From Butyrivibrio hungatei DSM 14810 (GTDB taxonomy: Bacteria; Bacillota; Clostridia; Lachnospirales; Lachnospiraceae), in the NCBI RefSeq assembly GCF_900143205.1, contig NZ_FRDH01000003.1, forward strand, positions 310,001-374,000: 64,000 nucleotides of DNA, read 5' to 3'. Positions 17,151-26,506 of the stretch are shown in pieces (the stretch's first letter is position 1; the number at the start of each line of letters is the position of its first letter). The notes below the pieces were generated by a model that ran no database searches, was not told where the DNA came from, and saw nothing but the letters and a program-made list of their open reading frames with translations. A program made the position numbers and the translations under genes.

Positions 17151-18923
17151 ATGAACAGAAAGTCAGGCTCTAAATTCAACGCTCGTATGTCAGTCATTCT
17201 TCTGGTAGTGACTATTCCACTCATCCTCGCCTTAATTGGTGGCATGTTCTACAGTAGCTATCATTTAAAGGCTCTAGAAAAAAATGATGAGGAGCTCTAC
17301 TTCAACATGTTGTACAAGATCAGTAATGAACTTGTGAAAGCCGACAGAGACTTTTATCAGGCTATGCTTGGGGGTACAGAGTATATTGCCTATAAACCTT
17401 ATGCTGACGAGACACTTCTCAAAGAGTATCTTGAAACTTACACCACAAACTCTCAGCAGACTCTAGATGGTGTAACGGCTGCCGCTGAACTTGCATCCAA
17501 GAACAACTATCTCTACAACGAGATGAAGTCAGAATCAGGTAACACTTTCTCTTCTCTTTATTCAGATTTCCAAACAATATTTGCAAAATGGCAATCAGAT
17601 TACGACTTTTCTACAAACTCAGGCAATTCAAAGGCTTTTTCTCTTGACTTTGAAGAAGCAAGAAACTGTCTCGATGAAATGGGTCAGATTGTGGAAGCTT
17701 GGGCTATTCAGGAAAAGACAGCCAATCAAAAGTCTGTTTCAACCAGCATTGCTATAGGAATGGTCATGTTTGCATTAGTATCAGTATTACTCCTTGTAAT
17801 TACTATCATTATGATCTTCAACATCGTAAAGAGTCTAAAGGCCATCAATGAATCCGTAGACAGGATCGCAACAGGCGACTTTGTAACCAAGATCAAAGCG
17901 GGAAGCATGGTAACGGACTTTAACGAAATATGCACAAAACTTGAATCCATGAGACACGACCTTAGAAATGCCCTTGTTAAAGTAATAAATCATGCAGATT
18001 CAGTTAATTCAAAGGCTGAGCTTGCCAAGAACAGCATCTCTAATTCACAGACTACAACAGCTGATATCACTTCTGTTGTCAACGACCTTGCTACTGGCGC
18101 AACATCAATGGCTGAAGACGTTCAGAGCACATCAAGCGTTACTGTCAACATGGGAACAGCTGTTGATAACGTTCGTGATTCCGCAAATGCCAACCTTCAG
18201 CGTGGTTCTATGGTCTACACTGAATCAGAAAAAGTTAAAGAGCAGCTTGAACAGATAAAGCTCCAGGATCAGACCAATGACGAAATGGCAACTCAGGTTG
18301 CTGATTCAGTAAATGAGACAGCAAACGTAGTAGCTCAGATCTCATCTGCTGCCGAGTCTATCATCTCAATTGCAAACCAGACCAACCTCCTTGCCCTCAA
18401 TGCTTCTATCGAGGCTGCGAGAGCTGGCGAAGCAGGAAGAGGTTTTGCAGTAGTTGCTGATAACATCAAGAACCTGGCAGGTAACACAAACTCACTTGCT
18501 GGTGAGATCACTAACATGCTTTCAACTATCACAGATTATTCAAATACTAACAAGGAACTTACTGAGAATATCAAGACTGCTATCTCCAACCAGACATTTG
18601 CTCTTGAAGAGATGAGCGAATCCTTCGATCAGATGCTTGCTCTTTTAAAAGAGACAGAAACTGGAAATAAGCAGATCGTAGAACTTGTAGAGACTATGAA
18701 CACTGATAAGGACAATATCCTTAATTCTGTTGAATCTCTTTCAAGTATTTCGGAAGAAAATGCAGCATCAACGCAGCAGACAAGCGCTTCTCTCATGCAG
18801 CTTGACAGCAACATGGAATCTGTTGTTCAGCAGGCCGTAGACCTTCAGAAGATTGCAGAAGAGCTTACTGCTAACGTTAAATACTTTAAAGTTGAACTCC
18901 CTCAGGAGGAAAACGCCTTATAA
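17151..18923 (+). CDS. Methyl-accepting chemotaxis protein
   Basis: A 590-aa receptor. TM1 is at ~13-35, followed by a ~165-residue extracellular sensor, TM2 at ~198-225, a HAMP region and a cytoplasmic signalling coiled coil with tip [20 protein letters not shown]. The ligand is unknown. CGGAGGAG precedes the ATG by ~10 nt. Its stop codon overlaps the end of the convergent PPi-phosphofructokinase gene by 6 bp, with no room for a separate terminator. Confidence 0.93.
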   Translation: MNRKSGSKFNARMSVILLVVTIPLILALIGGMFYSSYHLKALEKNDEELYFNMLYKISNELVKADRDFYQAMLGGTEYIAYKPYADETLLKEYLETYTTNSQQTLDGVTAAAELASKNNYLYNEMKSESGNTFSSLYSDFQTIFAKWQSDYDFSTNSGNSKAFSLDFEEARNCLDEMGQIVEAWAIQEKTANQKSVSTSIAIGMVMFALVSVLLLVITIIMIFNIVKSLKAINESVDRIATGDFVTKIKAGSMVTDFNEICTKLESMRHDLRNALVKVINHADSVNSKAELAKNSISNSQTTTADITSVVNDLATGATSMAEDVQSTSSVTVNMGTAVDNVRDSANANLQRGSMVYTESEKVKEQLEQIKLQDQTNDEMATQVADSVNETANVVAQISSAAESIISIANQTNLLALNASIEAARAGEAGRGFAVVADNIKNLAGNTNSLAGEITNMLSTITDYSNTNKELTENIKTAISNQTFALEEMSESFDQMLALLKETETGNKQIVELVETMNTDKDNILNSVESLSSISEENAASTQQTSASLMQLDSNMESVVQQAVDLQKIAEELTANVKYFKVELPQEENAL

Positions 18924-20162
18924 TGCCTCAGGTATTATGAGATGCCTTGGTAGTCCTCCAGACATGATAGGCATCACTTCACCACATATAAGGGGTCTTG
19001 CATAGTGCTCAAAGCTCTGTGTGAGGCCTCTTTTATTGTCTGTTATCCACTCAACTGGAACTTTCTTTTCAAAATTAGCAATAGCGTGGATATCATACGT
19101 ATCATAAACGCAGATATATGGATAATCTGCAGTATTTTCCATCATTCTTTTCATGATGACCATCTTTCCGGTCTTCTTTTCATTTGCAGCTATTACAGCC
19201 TGAACGCCGCACTGATAAGCCTCTCTTACATCAGTAAGTGAAGAAGTATGGGCTGCCGATCTCTGCAAAGTACTAAGTTCAACTGTTCTGGTACGAAGTC
19301 CCAGCTCATTTGTAAGCTTATCTGCTAAAACTCTTGATGCAGCACTCATCTGCTTATGTCCAAATGTATCTGTCTCTACATTTCCATTTAGCTCACATAC
19401 ATATCTTCCATCTGCAAGCTTAATTCCCTCTGAAATAACGATTAAAGCCGGTTTATGGCCCTTAGAAAGTTCTTTTGCATAATTCATAAAATCGTCCATG
19501 TCAAACGGGATTTCGGGCAAATAAATGGCATCAGGTCCTGAGCAGTCATCTGAAGTACAAAGAGAAGCTGCTGCAGCAAGCCAGCCTGCATTTCTACCCA
19601 TTATCTCAACGATCACTATTGCTGGATTTCTTGGATCAGAAGCCTGATTGTCTCTTATAAGCTCTTTTACACTTGTTGCTATATACTTAGCAGATGAGCC
19701 AAATCCAGGGCAATGGTCCGTGATAGGAAGGTCGTTATCAATTGTTTTGGGAATGCCTATAAATTGCTTGTCATATCCATGACTGGAAGAATAATCTGAT
19801 AGTTTCATAATGGTGTCCATTGAATCGTTGCCACCAATATAGAAAAAAGAATCGATATTATTTTTGTCTAATATCTCAAAGATCTGTTCGTATACTGAAT
19901 TATCTACTGAAGCTTCTGGAAGCTTGTATCTGCAGGTACCAAGAACTGAAGCTGGAGTTCTCTTAAGCAGTTCCACATTGGTGGGATCACTTAAATACTT
20001 ATCCAGATCAATAAACTCTCCTTGTAAAAGTCCCTCAATACCATGAATCATACCAAAGACCTTGTTTGCACCAAGCTCTTTAGCTTTGACATAAGCTCCT
20101 GCTACTGAAGCATTAATTGCCGCTGTTGGTCCTCCCGACTGACCAATAATGACATTATTCAT
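18918..20162 (-). CDS. pfp: PPi-dependent 6-phosphofructokinase
   Basis: A 414-aa enzyme from ATG 20160-20162 (GGAGG 6 nt upstream). It phosphorylates fructose 6-phosphate with pyrophosphate, reversibly. Two specificity residues mark PPi use: GGNDS has Asp where ATP enzymes have the second Gly (GGDGS), and PKTIDND has Lys in place of the Gly of PGTIDND. The Asn in place of the first Asp of GGDDS is a subgroup variation. Use of PPi saves ATP and is common in rumen anaerobes. It overlaps the convergent chemoreceptor by 6 bp. A 10-bp hairpin (20228-20260) lies upstream. Confidence 0.93.
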   Translation of the reverse strand: MNNVIIGQSGGPTAAINASVAGAYVKAKELGANKVFGMIHGIEGLLQGEFIDLDKYLSDPTNVELLKRTPASVLGTCRYKLPEASVDNSVYEQIFEILDKNNIDSFFYIGGNDSMDTIMKLSDYSSSHGYDKQFIGIPKTIDNDLPITDHCPGFGSSAKYIATSVKELIRDNQASDPRNPAIVIVEIMGRNAGWLAAAASLCTSDDCSGPDAIYLPEIPFDMDDFMNYAKELSKGHKPALIVISEGIKLADGRYVCELNGNVETDTFGHKQMSAASRVLADKLTNELGLRTRTVELSTLQRSAAHTSSLTDVREAYQCGVQAVIAANEKKTGKMVIMKRMMENTADYPYICVYDTYDIHAIANFEKKVPVEWITDNKRGLTQSFEHYARPLICGEVMPIMSGGLPRHLIIPEAL

Positions 20163-20227
20163 TAGATTCCTCCAAAAGTTGTATTTGTAGCCCGCCCAAA
20201 AACATACAAATACTCCATGCATAATAA

Positions 20228-20260
20228 TAGCCCATGTCAGATGATTCTGTACATGGGCTA
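20228..20260 (-). terminator. Hairpin after the SGNH gene
   Basis: TAGCCCATGT pairs perfectly with ACATGGGCTA; the following minus-strand sequence (TTATTATGC) is only weakly T-rich. Confidence 0.5.
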
Positions 20261-20272
20261 TATTACCAAATA

Positions 20273-21199
20273 TTAAGCTTCAGTTGTCATGACAGACATA
20301 TAATATGAATAAAGATTCTTGTAAGTAGTCTTATCATAGTGAAGTCCATCTGACGCATTAAATCCGTTTTGCTGCAAGAATGTGTATCCGTCGATCCACT
20401 GAATTCTAGGATCAAGCTCATTCTTGAGTCTAGTGTTAAAACTTTCAATCTGATCATTTGTTACTCTTGCTGAAGCACCAACAGGTGTAACTGCAGCATA
20501 GTAAACTGTAATTCCGGCTTCTGTCCAGGCATCAATATTGCTATTAACAAGCTTGATATACTTGGAAGCATTGCCTAGATCATTAACACCAAAATTAATG
20601 ACCATCACTGTTCCACTTCCAGCTGTCTCTGAAATCTCAGAAAGAGCTGTATTCTTGAACCAGTTATATCCCTCTCCAACCTTGGCTACATAAGCCTTGT
20701 CTGTAGAACCTACAGCCATCTTGAGCTGAACTGTTCTGGAATCTCCTACAAAAAGATAAGGAACACTTGGCACTCCCTCTGTTAAGTAGTCTCCCATAAC
20801 AAATCCAAGGTTTTCATTATAAGAAATTTCATACCATCCGTTGTCTGTTGCTCCAATGACCTGTACTGCGCTTCCCCAGCTAATCTTGCCGATCTTGTCG
20901 TATTCTGTACCTGCGCCTGCTCTAACATTTACTGTATCGCTGGCATACATAGTAACGGGTGTCTCGTAATCTGTAATTGAATAAGGTGCTGTTTCTACTT
21001 CCTTTCCTGCGTTAGCAACCTCAAGGTCTAAATTGTTATCTACGAGTACCTGTTCATTAGATACAGTTTCAGTTACTTCTGAGATATTCTCTGAAGCAAT
21101 TACCTTCTGATCTGCTGTTACTCCTGCGCAAACAACTGCAGCAAACATTCCTGCAAAGGCCAATAAAGCGATAAAATTTTTTCTTTTAATCTTACGCAT
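20273..21199 (-). CDS. Secreted SH3b-SGNH hydrolase
   Basis: A 308-aa exported protein beginning MRKIKRKN with a signal peptide to ~residue 30. A bacterial SH3 domain (~85-145; VNVRAGAGTEYDKIG, a typical wall-binding repeat) is followed by an SGNH/GDSL hydrolase domain (~147-308). Its blocks are visible: VGDSRT (nucleophile Ser), NFGVNDLG (oxyanion Asn) and DGLHY (Asp-His). Probable role is a cell-wall-associated esterase on acetylated polysaccharide or peptidoglycan. No ribosome binding site precedes this ATG; a strong promoter sits 7 nt upstream, so the mRNA may be leaderless. The longer reading from 21271 would start inside the kinase gene. Confidence 0.82.
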   Translation of the reverse strand: MRKIKRKNFIALLAFAGMFAAVVCAGVTADQKVIASENISEVTETVSNEQVLVDNNLDLEVANAGKEVETAPYSITDYETPVTMYASDTVNVRAGAGTEYDKIGKISWGSAVQVIGATDNGWYEISYNENLGFVMGDYLTEGVPSVPYLFVGDSRTVQLKMAVGSTDKAYVAKVGEGYNWFKNTALSEISETAGSGTVMVINFGVNDLGNASKYIKLVNSNIDAWTEAGITVYYAAVTPVGASARVTNDQIESFNTRLKNELDPRIQWIDGYTFLQQNGFNASDGLHYDKTTYKNLYSYYMSVMTTEA

Positions 21200-21206
21200 G
21201 AATGAG

Positions 21207-21235
21207 ATTTTACAATAACAGTAAAAACTTGTCAA
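21207..21235 (-). promoter_or_regulatory. Promoter abutting the SGNH gene ATG
   Basis: Minus-strand TTGACA (21230-21235), 17-bp spacer, TAAAAT (21207-21212). Seven bases separate the -10 from the ATG at 21199, so predicted transcription start is at 21200 or 21199. Confidence 0.65.
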
Positions 21236-21236
21236 A

Positions 21237-22562
21237 CTAGCGATTTGTTTTCTTAGGAATAATGATCTCAACTGTAGTACCTACCCCAGGCGTAGACGAT
21301 ATTCTCATCTCCGCATTCTCGACAATCTTAAGTCTGTTCCTGACATTTCTGATTCCAATTCGTTTATTATCGTTCACAATTTCTTTTTCATACTCATTAA
21401 CATCAAAACCAACACCATCATCATAGATCTTGATCCTGATGTATCCATAACCCTCTTCAGTACTGATCCTGATATTTCCAAGCTCATCCGTTCCTTTGGC
21501 ACATACACCATGATTAACTGCATTTTCTACAATTGGCTGTATGGTGAGCGCTGGAATATCAAAGTCTGTAGCCTTAATATCATACTCAACCTTAAATCTG
21601 TCAGGGAACCTAGCCTCTTCAATTACAAGGTAATCTCTTGTATGCTGCAATTCCTCAGTAAAAGGAATTGGATCTTCTGTTTCAATGGAGCTGACATTTT
21701 CTTTAAGGTAATCAGCCAAACTTTCTAATATCTCCTTTGCCTTATTTATGTCTTTGTCACAAAGAATGCTGATAGCGCTTAAGGTATTGTACAAAAAGAG
21801 AGGTTTGATCTGAGAAATAGCAATCCTCATTCTCATGTCCTCAAGTTCCTGGTTTTGTTTTTCAATGTATCCCCTCTGTTCCATCATTGTCTTGGTGTTA
21901 TCTTCAAGAGCCTGACCAAACATGATAAGAGATACGATTATTATGGCAATATTTGAAAGTGAAAAACCATAGATAAAGAGCTGTATGATCGATGCCAGGA
22001 TTGGAAGCGTTATGAACATAAATATTGCATTACATCTCTTTTTATTGATCTGATTTCTTTTGACCCAAACATAAGCCCCAACGCCTATTGATTCAACTAG
22101 AACAATGATCGTCCAGATAATAAATCCAGGTCCGCGCTGATATAGGTTAGTTTCTGGATTGATGGTATAAACAAAGCCATACATCTGAGCTATTGCTAGG
22201 TAAAGTTCCGCTACAGAGCCAAGGCCTCCCATGTAGAACATAACTCTTATACTTCTTTTTTCAGGCTGAATGGACAATATAACGTAAGACGTCAAAAAGA
22301 CTGGCAAAATAGCATTACATACAAATGACATGTAATTGGAAAAATTTAAGATAGCATAGGCAAGCGATCCTGGATTACCTCTAAAAAACCAGGCGGCGGA
22401 ATCAAAAAACAACATTACACCAACAGTAAGTTCTAGCTCTGCAAGAGCTCTATACTGCTCCTTGATCACAGTTCTGCCTATAAAAAGATATATTGCTGAT
22501 ATCACAGCAAAGATACTTCCCCAAAGTTCTAAACAAGTGTATACGTACTTTAGTTCCAACAC
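21237..22562 (-). CDS. LytS/YesM-like sensor histidine kinase homologue lacking the phospho-acceptor His
   Basis: A 441-aa protein starting at GTG 22560-22562, with GGAGGTG upstream. Seven hydrophobic segments fill residues 1-~215. A short coiled coil (~220-245) leads into a His_kinase (PF06580) core. The usual QIxPHFLYNTL reads QIKPLFLYNTL, so the phospho-acceptor His is Leu255 (codon at 21798-21800). The ATPase domain looks intact: PIVENAVNHG (N box), DDGVGF (G1) and GIGIRNVRNRL-like GIRNVRNRL. No response regulator gene adjoins it. It may signal by another route or through a heterodimer. It ends upstream of the SGNH gene's promoter. Confidence 0.85.
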   Translation of the reverse strand: MLELKYVYTCLELWGSIFAVISAIYLFIGRTVIKEQYRALAELELTVGVMLFFDSAAWFFRGNPGSLAYAILNFSNYMSFVCNAILPVFLTSYVILSIQPEKRSIRVMFYMGGLGSVAELYLAIAQMYGFVYTINPETNLYQRGPGFIIWTIIVLVESIGVGAYVWVKRNQINKKRCNAIFMFITLPILASIIQLFIYGFSLSNIAIIIVSLIMFGQALEDNTKTMMEQRGYIEKQNQELEDMRMRIAISQIKPLFLYNTLSAISILCDKDINKAKEILESLADYLKENVSSIETEDPIPFTEELQHTRDYLVIEEARFPDRFKVEYDIKATDFDIPALTIQPIVENAVNHGVCAKGTDELGNIRISTEEGYGYIRIKIYDDGVGFDVNEYEKEIVNDNKRIGIRNVRNRLKIVENAEMRISSTPGVGTTVEIIIPKKTNR

Positions 22563-22674
22563 TGTAGCACCTCCGATATAGTCTCCTATAGTTGCCTGGC
22601 GTTACATTCCTACCCCATTAAAAATATTCTATCTCTATTATAACTCATTTTTAACGGAATATCATTCAACTAAA

Positions 22675-22700
22675 AAAGCATGCCACTTGCGACATGCTTT
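22675..22700 (-). terminator. Terminator after the ABC exporter operon
   Basis: AAAGCATG (22675-22682) pairs with CATGCTTT (22693-22700); a T tract follows on the minus strand. Confidence 0.75.
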
Positions 22701-22720
22701 CTGTATCTAATAGTATAATC

Positions 22721-24508
22721 TCAGCCCACTTCCATACCATCGATCTGAGCAGTGTAAAGGTGATAATAATCTCCCTTTTTAGCCATGAGTTCTTCATGAC
22801 TTCCACATTCAGTAATACCGCCCTTATCAATGTACATGATCTTGTCACACTTTGTGATAGTCGAAAGCCTGTGAGCTATGATAAAGCTTGTTCTGCCTTC
22901 AAGCATAGCATCAAGGCCTTTCTGGAGGGCTTTTTCAGTCTGAACATCGATACTTGATGTAGCTTCATCAAGGACCAGGATCGCAGGATCTGATAAAAGA
23001 GTTCTTGCAAAGGATATAAGCTGCTTTTGTCCCTGAGAAAGAAGTGCTCCTCTTTCCTTAACCTCTGTGTTATATCTCTTTGGCATATACTTGATGAAAT
23101 CATCGGCACATACAGCCTTGCTGGCTCTTCTGACCTCTGCCTCTGTGGCATCAAGCTTACCATATCTGATATTGTCTCCAATAGTTCCTGAAAAAATGAA
23201 GCTATCCTGCAGCATTATTCCCATCTGAGATCTAAGGGAATTAAGTGTAACCTTGGAGATGTCCTGACCATCTATAAGGATTCTTCCACTCTGCACATCA
23301 TAAAATCTTGAGATAAGACTTACAATGGTACTCTTTCCTGCTCCTGTTGGTCCAACAAGAGCTACGCTCTCACCAGGCTTTACACTAAAGGATACGTCAT
23401 GAAGTACCTCTTTTCCCTTCTCATAGGAAAAAGATACGTTCTCAAAGGTTACCTCTCCAACAAGCTTACCAATTGGCTTGGCATCAGGAGCATCATCAAT
23501 AGTTACAGGCTCATCCATGGTCTCAAAGATTCTCTCTAGATAAGCCATGTTATTGATGAAGTTGTTAAAGATATTTCCAAGGTTCATGATAGGCTGCCAG
23601 AATCTTGAAGCATAGCTTGATATAGCTACTATAACGCCAAGAGATTCATTCCCCCGTGAGAACACAAGGAGTGCAAACATGAAGATTGCCGCTCTTACAA
23701 GGACTGATATAGTGTCGATACCAGGCCATACCATGGTACTGTAGCTTACAGCCTTCATCCAGGTCTTTTTGCAATTACTTGAAAGAGTCTTGAAGATATC
23801 AGCATTTTCATCTTCTCTTGCAAAGATCTGAGTAATTCTTGCTCCAACAATGTTCTCCTGAAGGTAGGCATTGAGGTTAGAGTTCTTGTTTGAAACCGCC
23901 TGCCAGGCCTTTCTCTGCTTGTTCTTGATCCAGAACATGAACACCATAAGAACCGGAACTCCAGCCAAAACCACAAGACTGAGCTTTACATCTACTGCAA
24001 ACATGAACACGATGATAAATACAAGGTTAATGATCTCAAGGATTACATTTATAAGACCGTTACTAAGCATATCTGATACAGAGTTAACATAGTTGACTAC
24101 CCTTACCAGAATCTTGCCGTGAGGTCTATCATCGTAGTACTGAAATGGCAGTTTCTGGAGATGTTCAAAGAGATCTCCTCTTATCTGATAAATGATATCC
24201 TGGCTGACATTTACCATGATGCGTGAGCGAATAGTTGTCATGATGACGCTGATGATATAAAAGACTGTCGCTGCAATTACCAACCTAAACAGCATATCTT
24301 TATCCTGATTTGGAACTGCGATATCAAGCGCTCTCTGAACGATCATAGGGCTCACAAGAGCTGCCGCACCACCAAGAGCAGAAAAGAAAAGAGCTGCTCC
24401 CATCTTTCCTGCATGTTTCTTAATATAAGCAGAAGCCCTAAGTAAATGTTTTATGTCAAAAGGCTCTTCTAGTATTTCATCTTCTTTATATGTATTCCTA
24501 CGTGGCAT
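22721..24508 (-). CDS. ABC exporter half-transporter, catalytically canonical subunit
   Basis: A 595-aa half-transporter: six-TM exporter domain (~30-320) and nucleotide-binding domain (~350-590). Walker A is GPTGAGKST and Walker B is LVLDEATS with the catalytic Glu, but the signature is LSQGQ in place of LSGGQ. It follows the companion subunit by 16 bp. In heterodimeric exporters (TM287/288, BmrCD) a deviant signature in this subunit and a missing catalytic Glu in the partner form the degenerate ATP site, exactly the arrangement seen here. Substrate is likely a drug, lipid or peptide and cannot be read from sequence. Confidence 0.92.
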   Translation of the reverse strand: MPRRNTYKEDEILEEPFDIKHLLRASAYIKKHAGKMGAALFFSALGGAAALVSPMIVQRALDIAVPNQDKDMLFRLVIAATVFYIISVIMTTIRSRIMVNVSQDIIYQIRGDLFEHLQKLPFQYYDDRPHGKILVRVVNYVNSVSDMLSNGLINVILEIINLVFIIVFMFAVDVKLSLVVLAGVPVLMVFMFWIKNKQRKAWQAVSNKNSNLNAYLQENIVGARITQIFAREDENADIFKTLSSNCKKTWMKAVSYSTMVWPGIDTISVLVRAAIFMFALLVFSRGNESLGVIVAISSYASRFWQPIMNLGNIFNNFINNMAYLERIFETMDEPVTIDDAPDAKPIGKLVGEVTFENVSFSYEKGKEVLHDVSFSVKPGESVALVGPTGAGKSTIVSLISRFYDVQSGRILIDGQDISKVTLNSLRSQMGIMLQDSFIFSGTIGDNIRYGKLDATEAEVRRASKAVCADDFIKYMPKRYNTEVKERGALLSQGQKQLISFARTLLSDPAILVLDEATSSIDVQTEKALQKGLDAMLEGRTSFIIAHRLSTITKCDKIMYIDKGGITECGSHEELMAKKGDYYHLYTAQIDGMEVG

Positions 24509-24524
24509 TTTAGTGTCCTTTCTA

Positions 24525-26306
24525 TCAACCTACCTGAAGCTTAACAAGTTCTGCGTAGTAGCCGCCTTTTTTGATCAGTTCCTCATGTGTTCCACTTTCT
24601 GTGATCTCGCCGTGCTGCATGATAAGGATCTGATCAGCATCCTTTGTTGTTGAGATACGCTGCGCAATGATTATCTTAGTACACTCGAAATCAAGGTGTC
24701 TTAGGCTGTCCTGAATCTCTTTTTCCGTTTCAAGATCCACAGCTGATGTTGTATCATCAAGGATCAGGATTGAAGGTCTGACCGCAAGGGCTCTTGCAAG
24801 AGATATTCTCTGCTTCTGTCCACCAGAAAGGCCAACACCTCTTTCTCCGACAATGGTTTCATATCCCTCAGGCATCTTGGCGATAAAGTCAGATGCTGCA
24901 GAGTACTTGGCAAACCTCACTACCTCTTCCCTGCTGATCTCACTGTCACCATAGGCGATGTTGCCGTCGATAGTATCTGAATAAAGAAGTACGTCCTGAG
25001 TTGCAAGACCTATATTCTTTCTGAGTTGATGTAGTTTTAGCTTATTAACGTTAACTCCATCTATGAGTATTTCGCCGCTTGTTGGCTCGTAGAATCTAGG
25101 AATCAGGTGGATAAGTGAAGTCTTACCACATCCAGTCTCCCCCATGATAGCGATAGTCTGCCCCTTCTTGGCAGTAAAGGAGATATGCTCAAGAACGGGA
25201 AGGTCACTGTCTGCGTACTGGAACGATACATCCTTAAACTCGATATTTCCTTCAAATCTGTCGGGCTTGTCTATTGCATCCTTAGCATCTACGATCTCAG
25301 GCTCAGAGTAATATATTTCCATAACTTTGGCAGATGCTGCAGAGAATCTCTGGAATTCATTCATTACGTTACCAAGCTGTCTCATAGGGTTTGCGATAGC
25401 CCAGATAAGACCTGAGAACGCCACATATTCTCCAAGTGAGATCTTATCTTCTATGAGGAAAAGACCTCCCACAAGAATGAGGATAACTGACAGACAGTTA
25501 GCAAGTGTTTCAACGTAAGGATAGAATTTAAGCCAGGTAAAAGCTGTCTTTTTATTAGTATCTCTGTAGTCTTTGTTGCATTCATCGAATTTTTCTATCT
25601 CATAGTCTTCTCTCGCAAATGCTTTAACTACTCTATTACCAGCGATGTTTTCCTGGGCTACTGTGTTCATATATGCAAGCTTCTCACGAAGAAGAGCGTG
25701 CATAGGAGCTACAAGTAGCTTGAACACATAGATGATAAAGAAGATAAGAGGAGCAACTATCAAAAGGCTCACTGCAAGCTTCCAATCCATGATCATAAAA
25801 TAGATTGCTGTTGCAGACACCAAAGAAATGGCCTCTATCACCATTCTGATAACCCAAGCAACCATATGTCTTACAGCATCAAGGTCACCAGTAACTCTAG
25901 TCATAAGGTCACCTGTCCTATAAGTGCTGTAAAACTTCATATCCTGTCTCTGAATCTTGTCATATAGGAAATTTCTAACTTTGAAAAGAACTGCCTGTGA
26001 TACATACTCATATCCCATGCAATCAAAATAGACGATGATACATCTAAGGATCGTCAGACCTACCATCAAACAAAGGAGTCTAATAAATTCATCTGGGTGG
26101 TTAGCCAGATTTTCTTTTGCCCCATCTCCTGAAAGGAATCTGTTAACAATCTGCCCAGAAAAAAAAGGCACAGTAAGCTGTAAGATGTTATAAACAACCG
26201 TGCCAAACATAGCAAGGACATACAGCGCCCTGTAGCCCTTCATGTTGTCCCAAAGCCACTGGATCCTGGTCCTTGGATACTTCCACTTCTCATTATTCTT
26301 TTTCAT
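24525..26306 (-). CDS. ABC exporter half-transporter, degenerate-site subunit
   Basis: A 593-aa half-transporter from ATG 26304-26306; AGGGG lies ~10 nt upstream, and the GTG at 26318 overlaps that site. Six TM helices (~30-330) precede the nucleotide-binding domain with Walker A GETGCGKTS, signature LSGGQ and Walker B LILDDTTS, where Asp replaces the catalytic Glu. This is the BmrC/TM287-type partner of the subunit encoded 16 bp downstream. It is the first gene of the two-gene operon and is divergent from the GGDEF gene. Confidence 0.92.
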   Translation of the reverse strand: MKKNNEKWKYPRTRIQWLWDNMKGYRALYVLAMFGTVVYNILQLTVPFFSGQIVNRFLSGDGAKENLANHPDEFIRLLCLMVGLTILRCIIVYFDCMGYEYVSQAVLFKVRNFLYDKIQRQDMKFYSTYRTGDLMTRVTGDLDAVRHMVAWVIRMVIEAISLVSATAIYFMIMDWKLAVSLLIVAPLIFFIIYVFKLLVAPMHALLREKLAYMNTVAQENIAGNRVVKAFAREDYEIEKFDECNKDYRDTNKKTAFTWLKFYPYVETLANCLSVILILVGGLFLIEDKISLGEYVAFSGLIWAIANPMRQLGNVMNEFQRFSAASAKVMEIYYSEPEIVDAKDAIDKPDRFEGNIEFKDVSFQYADSDLPVLEHISFTAKKGQTIAIMGETGCGKTSLIHLIPRFYEPTSGEILIDGVNVNKLKLHQLRKNIGLATQDVLLYSDTIDGNIAYGDSEISREEVVRFAKYSAASDFIAKMPEGYETIVGERGVGLSGGQKQRISLARALAVRPSILILDDTTSAVDLETEKEIQDSLRHLDFECTKIIIAQRISTTKDADQILIMQHGEITESGTHEELIKKGGYYAELVKLQVG

Positions 26307-26506
26307 AATAGTTTTCACCCCTATAGCCGTGATGTCGTTTTTAGCTATATCTCGATTCTATTATTCCAATTTTTATTCTTCAAGCACGTTTATTGCACTT
26401 TTATGCCCATTTTTTGTCATTTATAAATTATCAGGCTTCTTTCTTAATATTTTTATTATAATTTCGTCAATAGACGCCATGCTATAATTGTTGTGAGGTG
26501 ATGTTT

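Noticed and set aside
18335-18532. ORFs antisense to the chemoreceptor signalling domain
   Set aside because: Open frames arise from Ala/Ser/Leu-rich codons of the coiled coil; no start signals.
24525-26306. Inactivating mutation in the ABC subunit (Asp for catalytic Glu)
   Set aside because: The deviation pairs with LSQGQ in the partner, the normal degenerate site of heterodimeric exporters.
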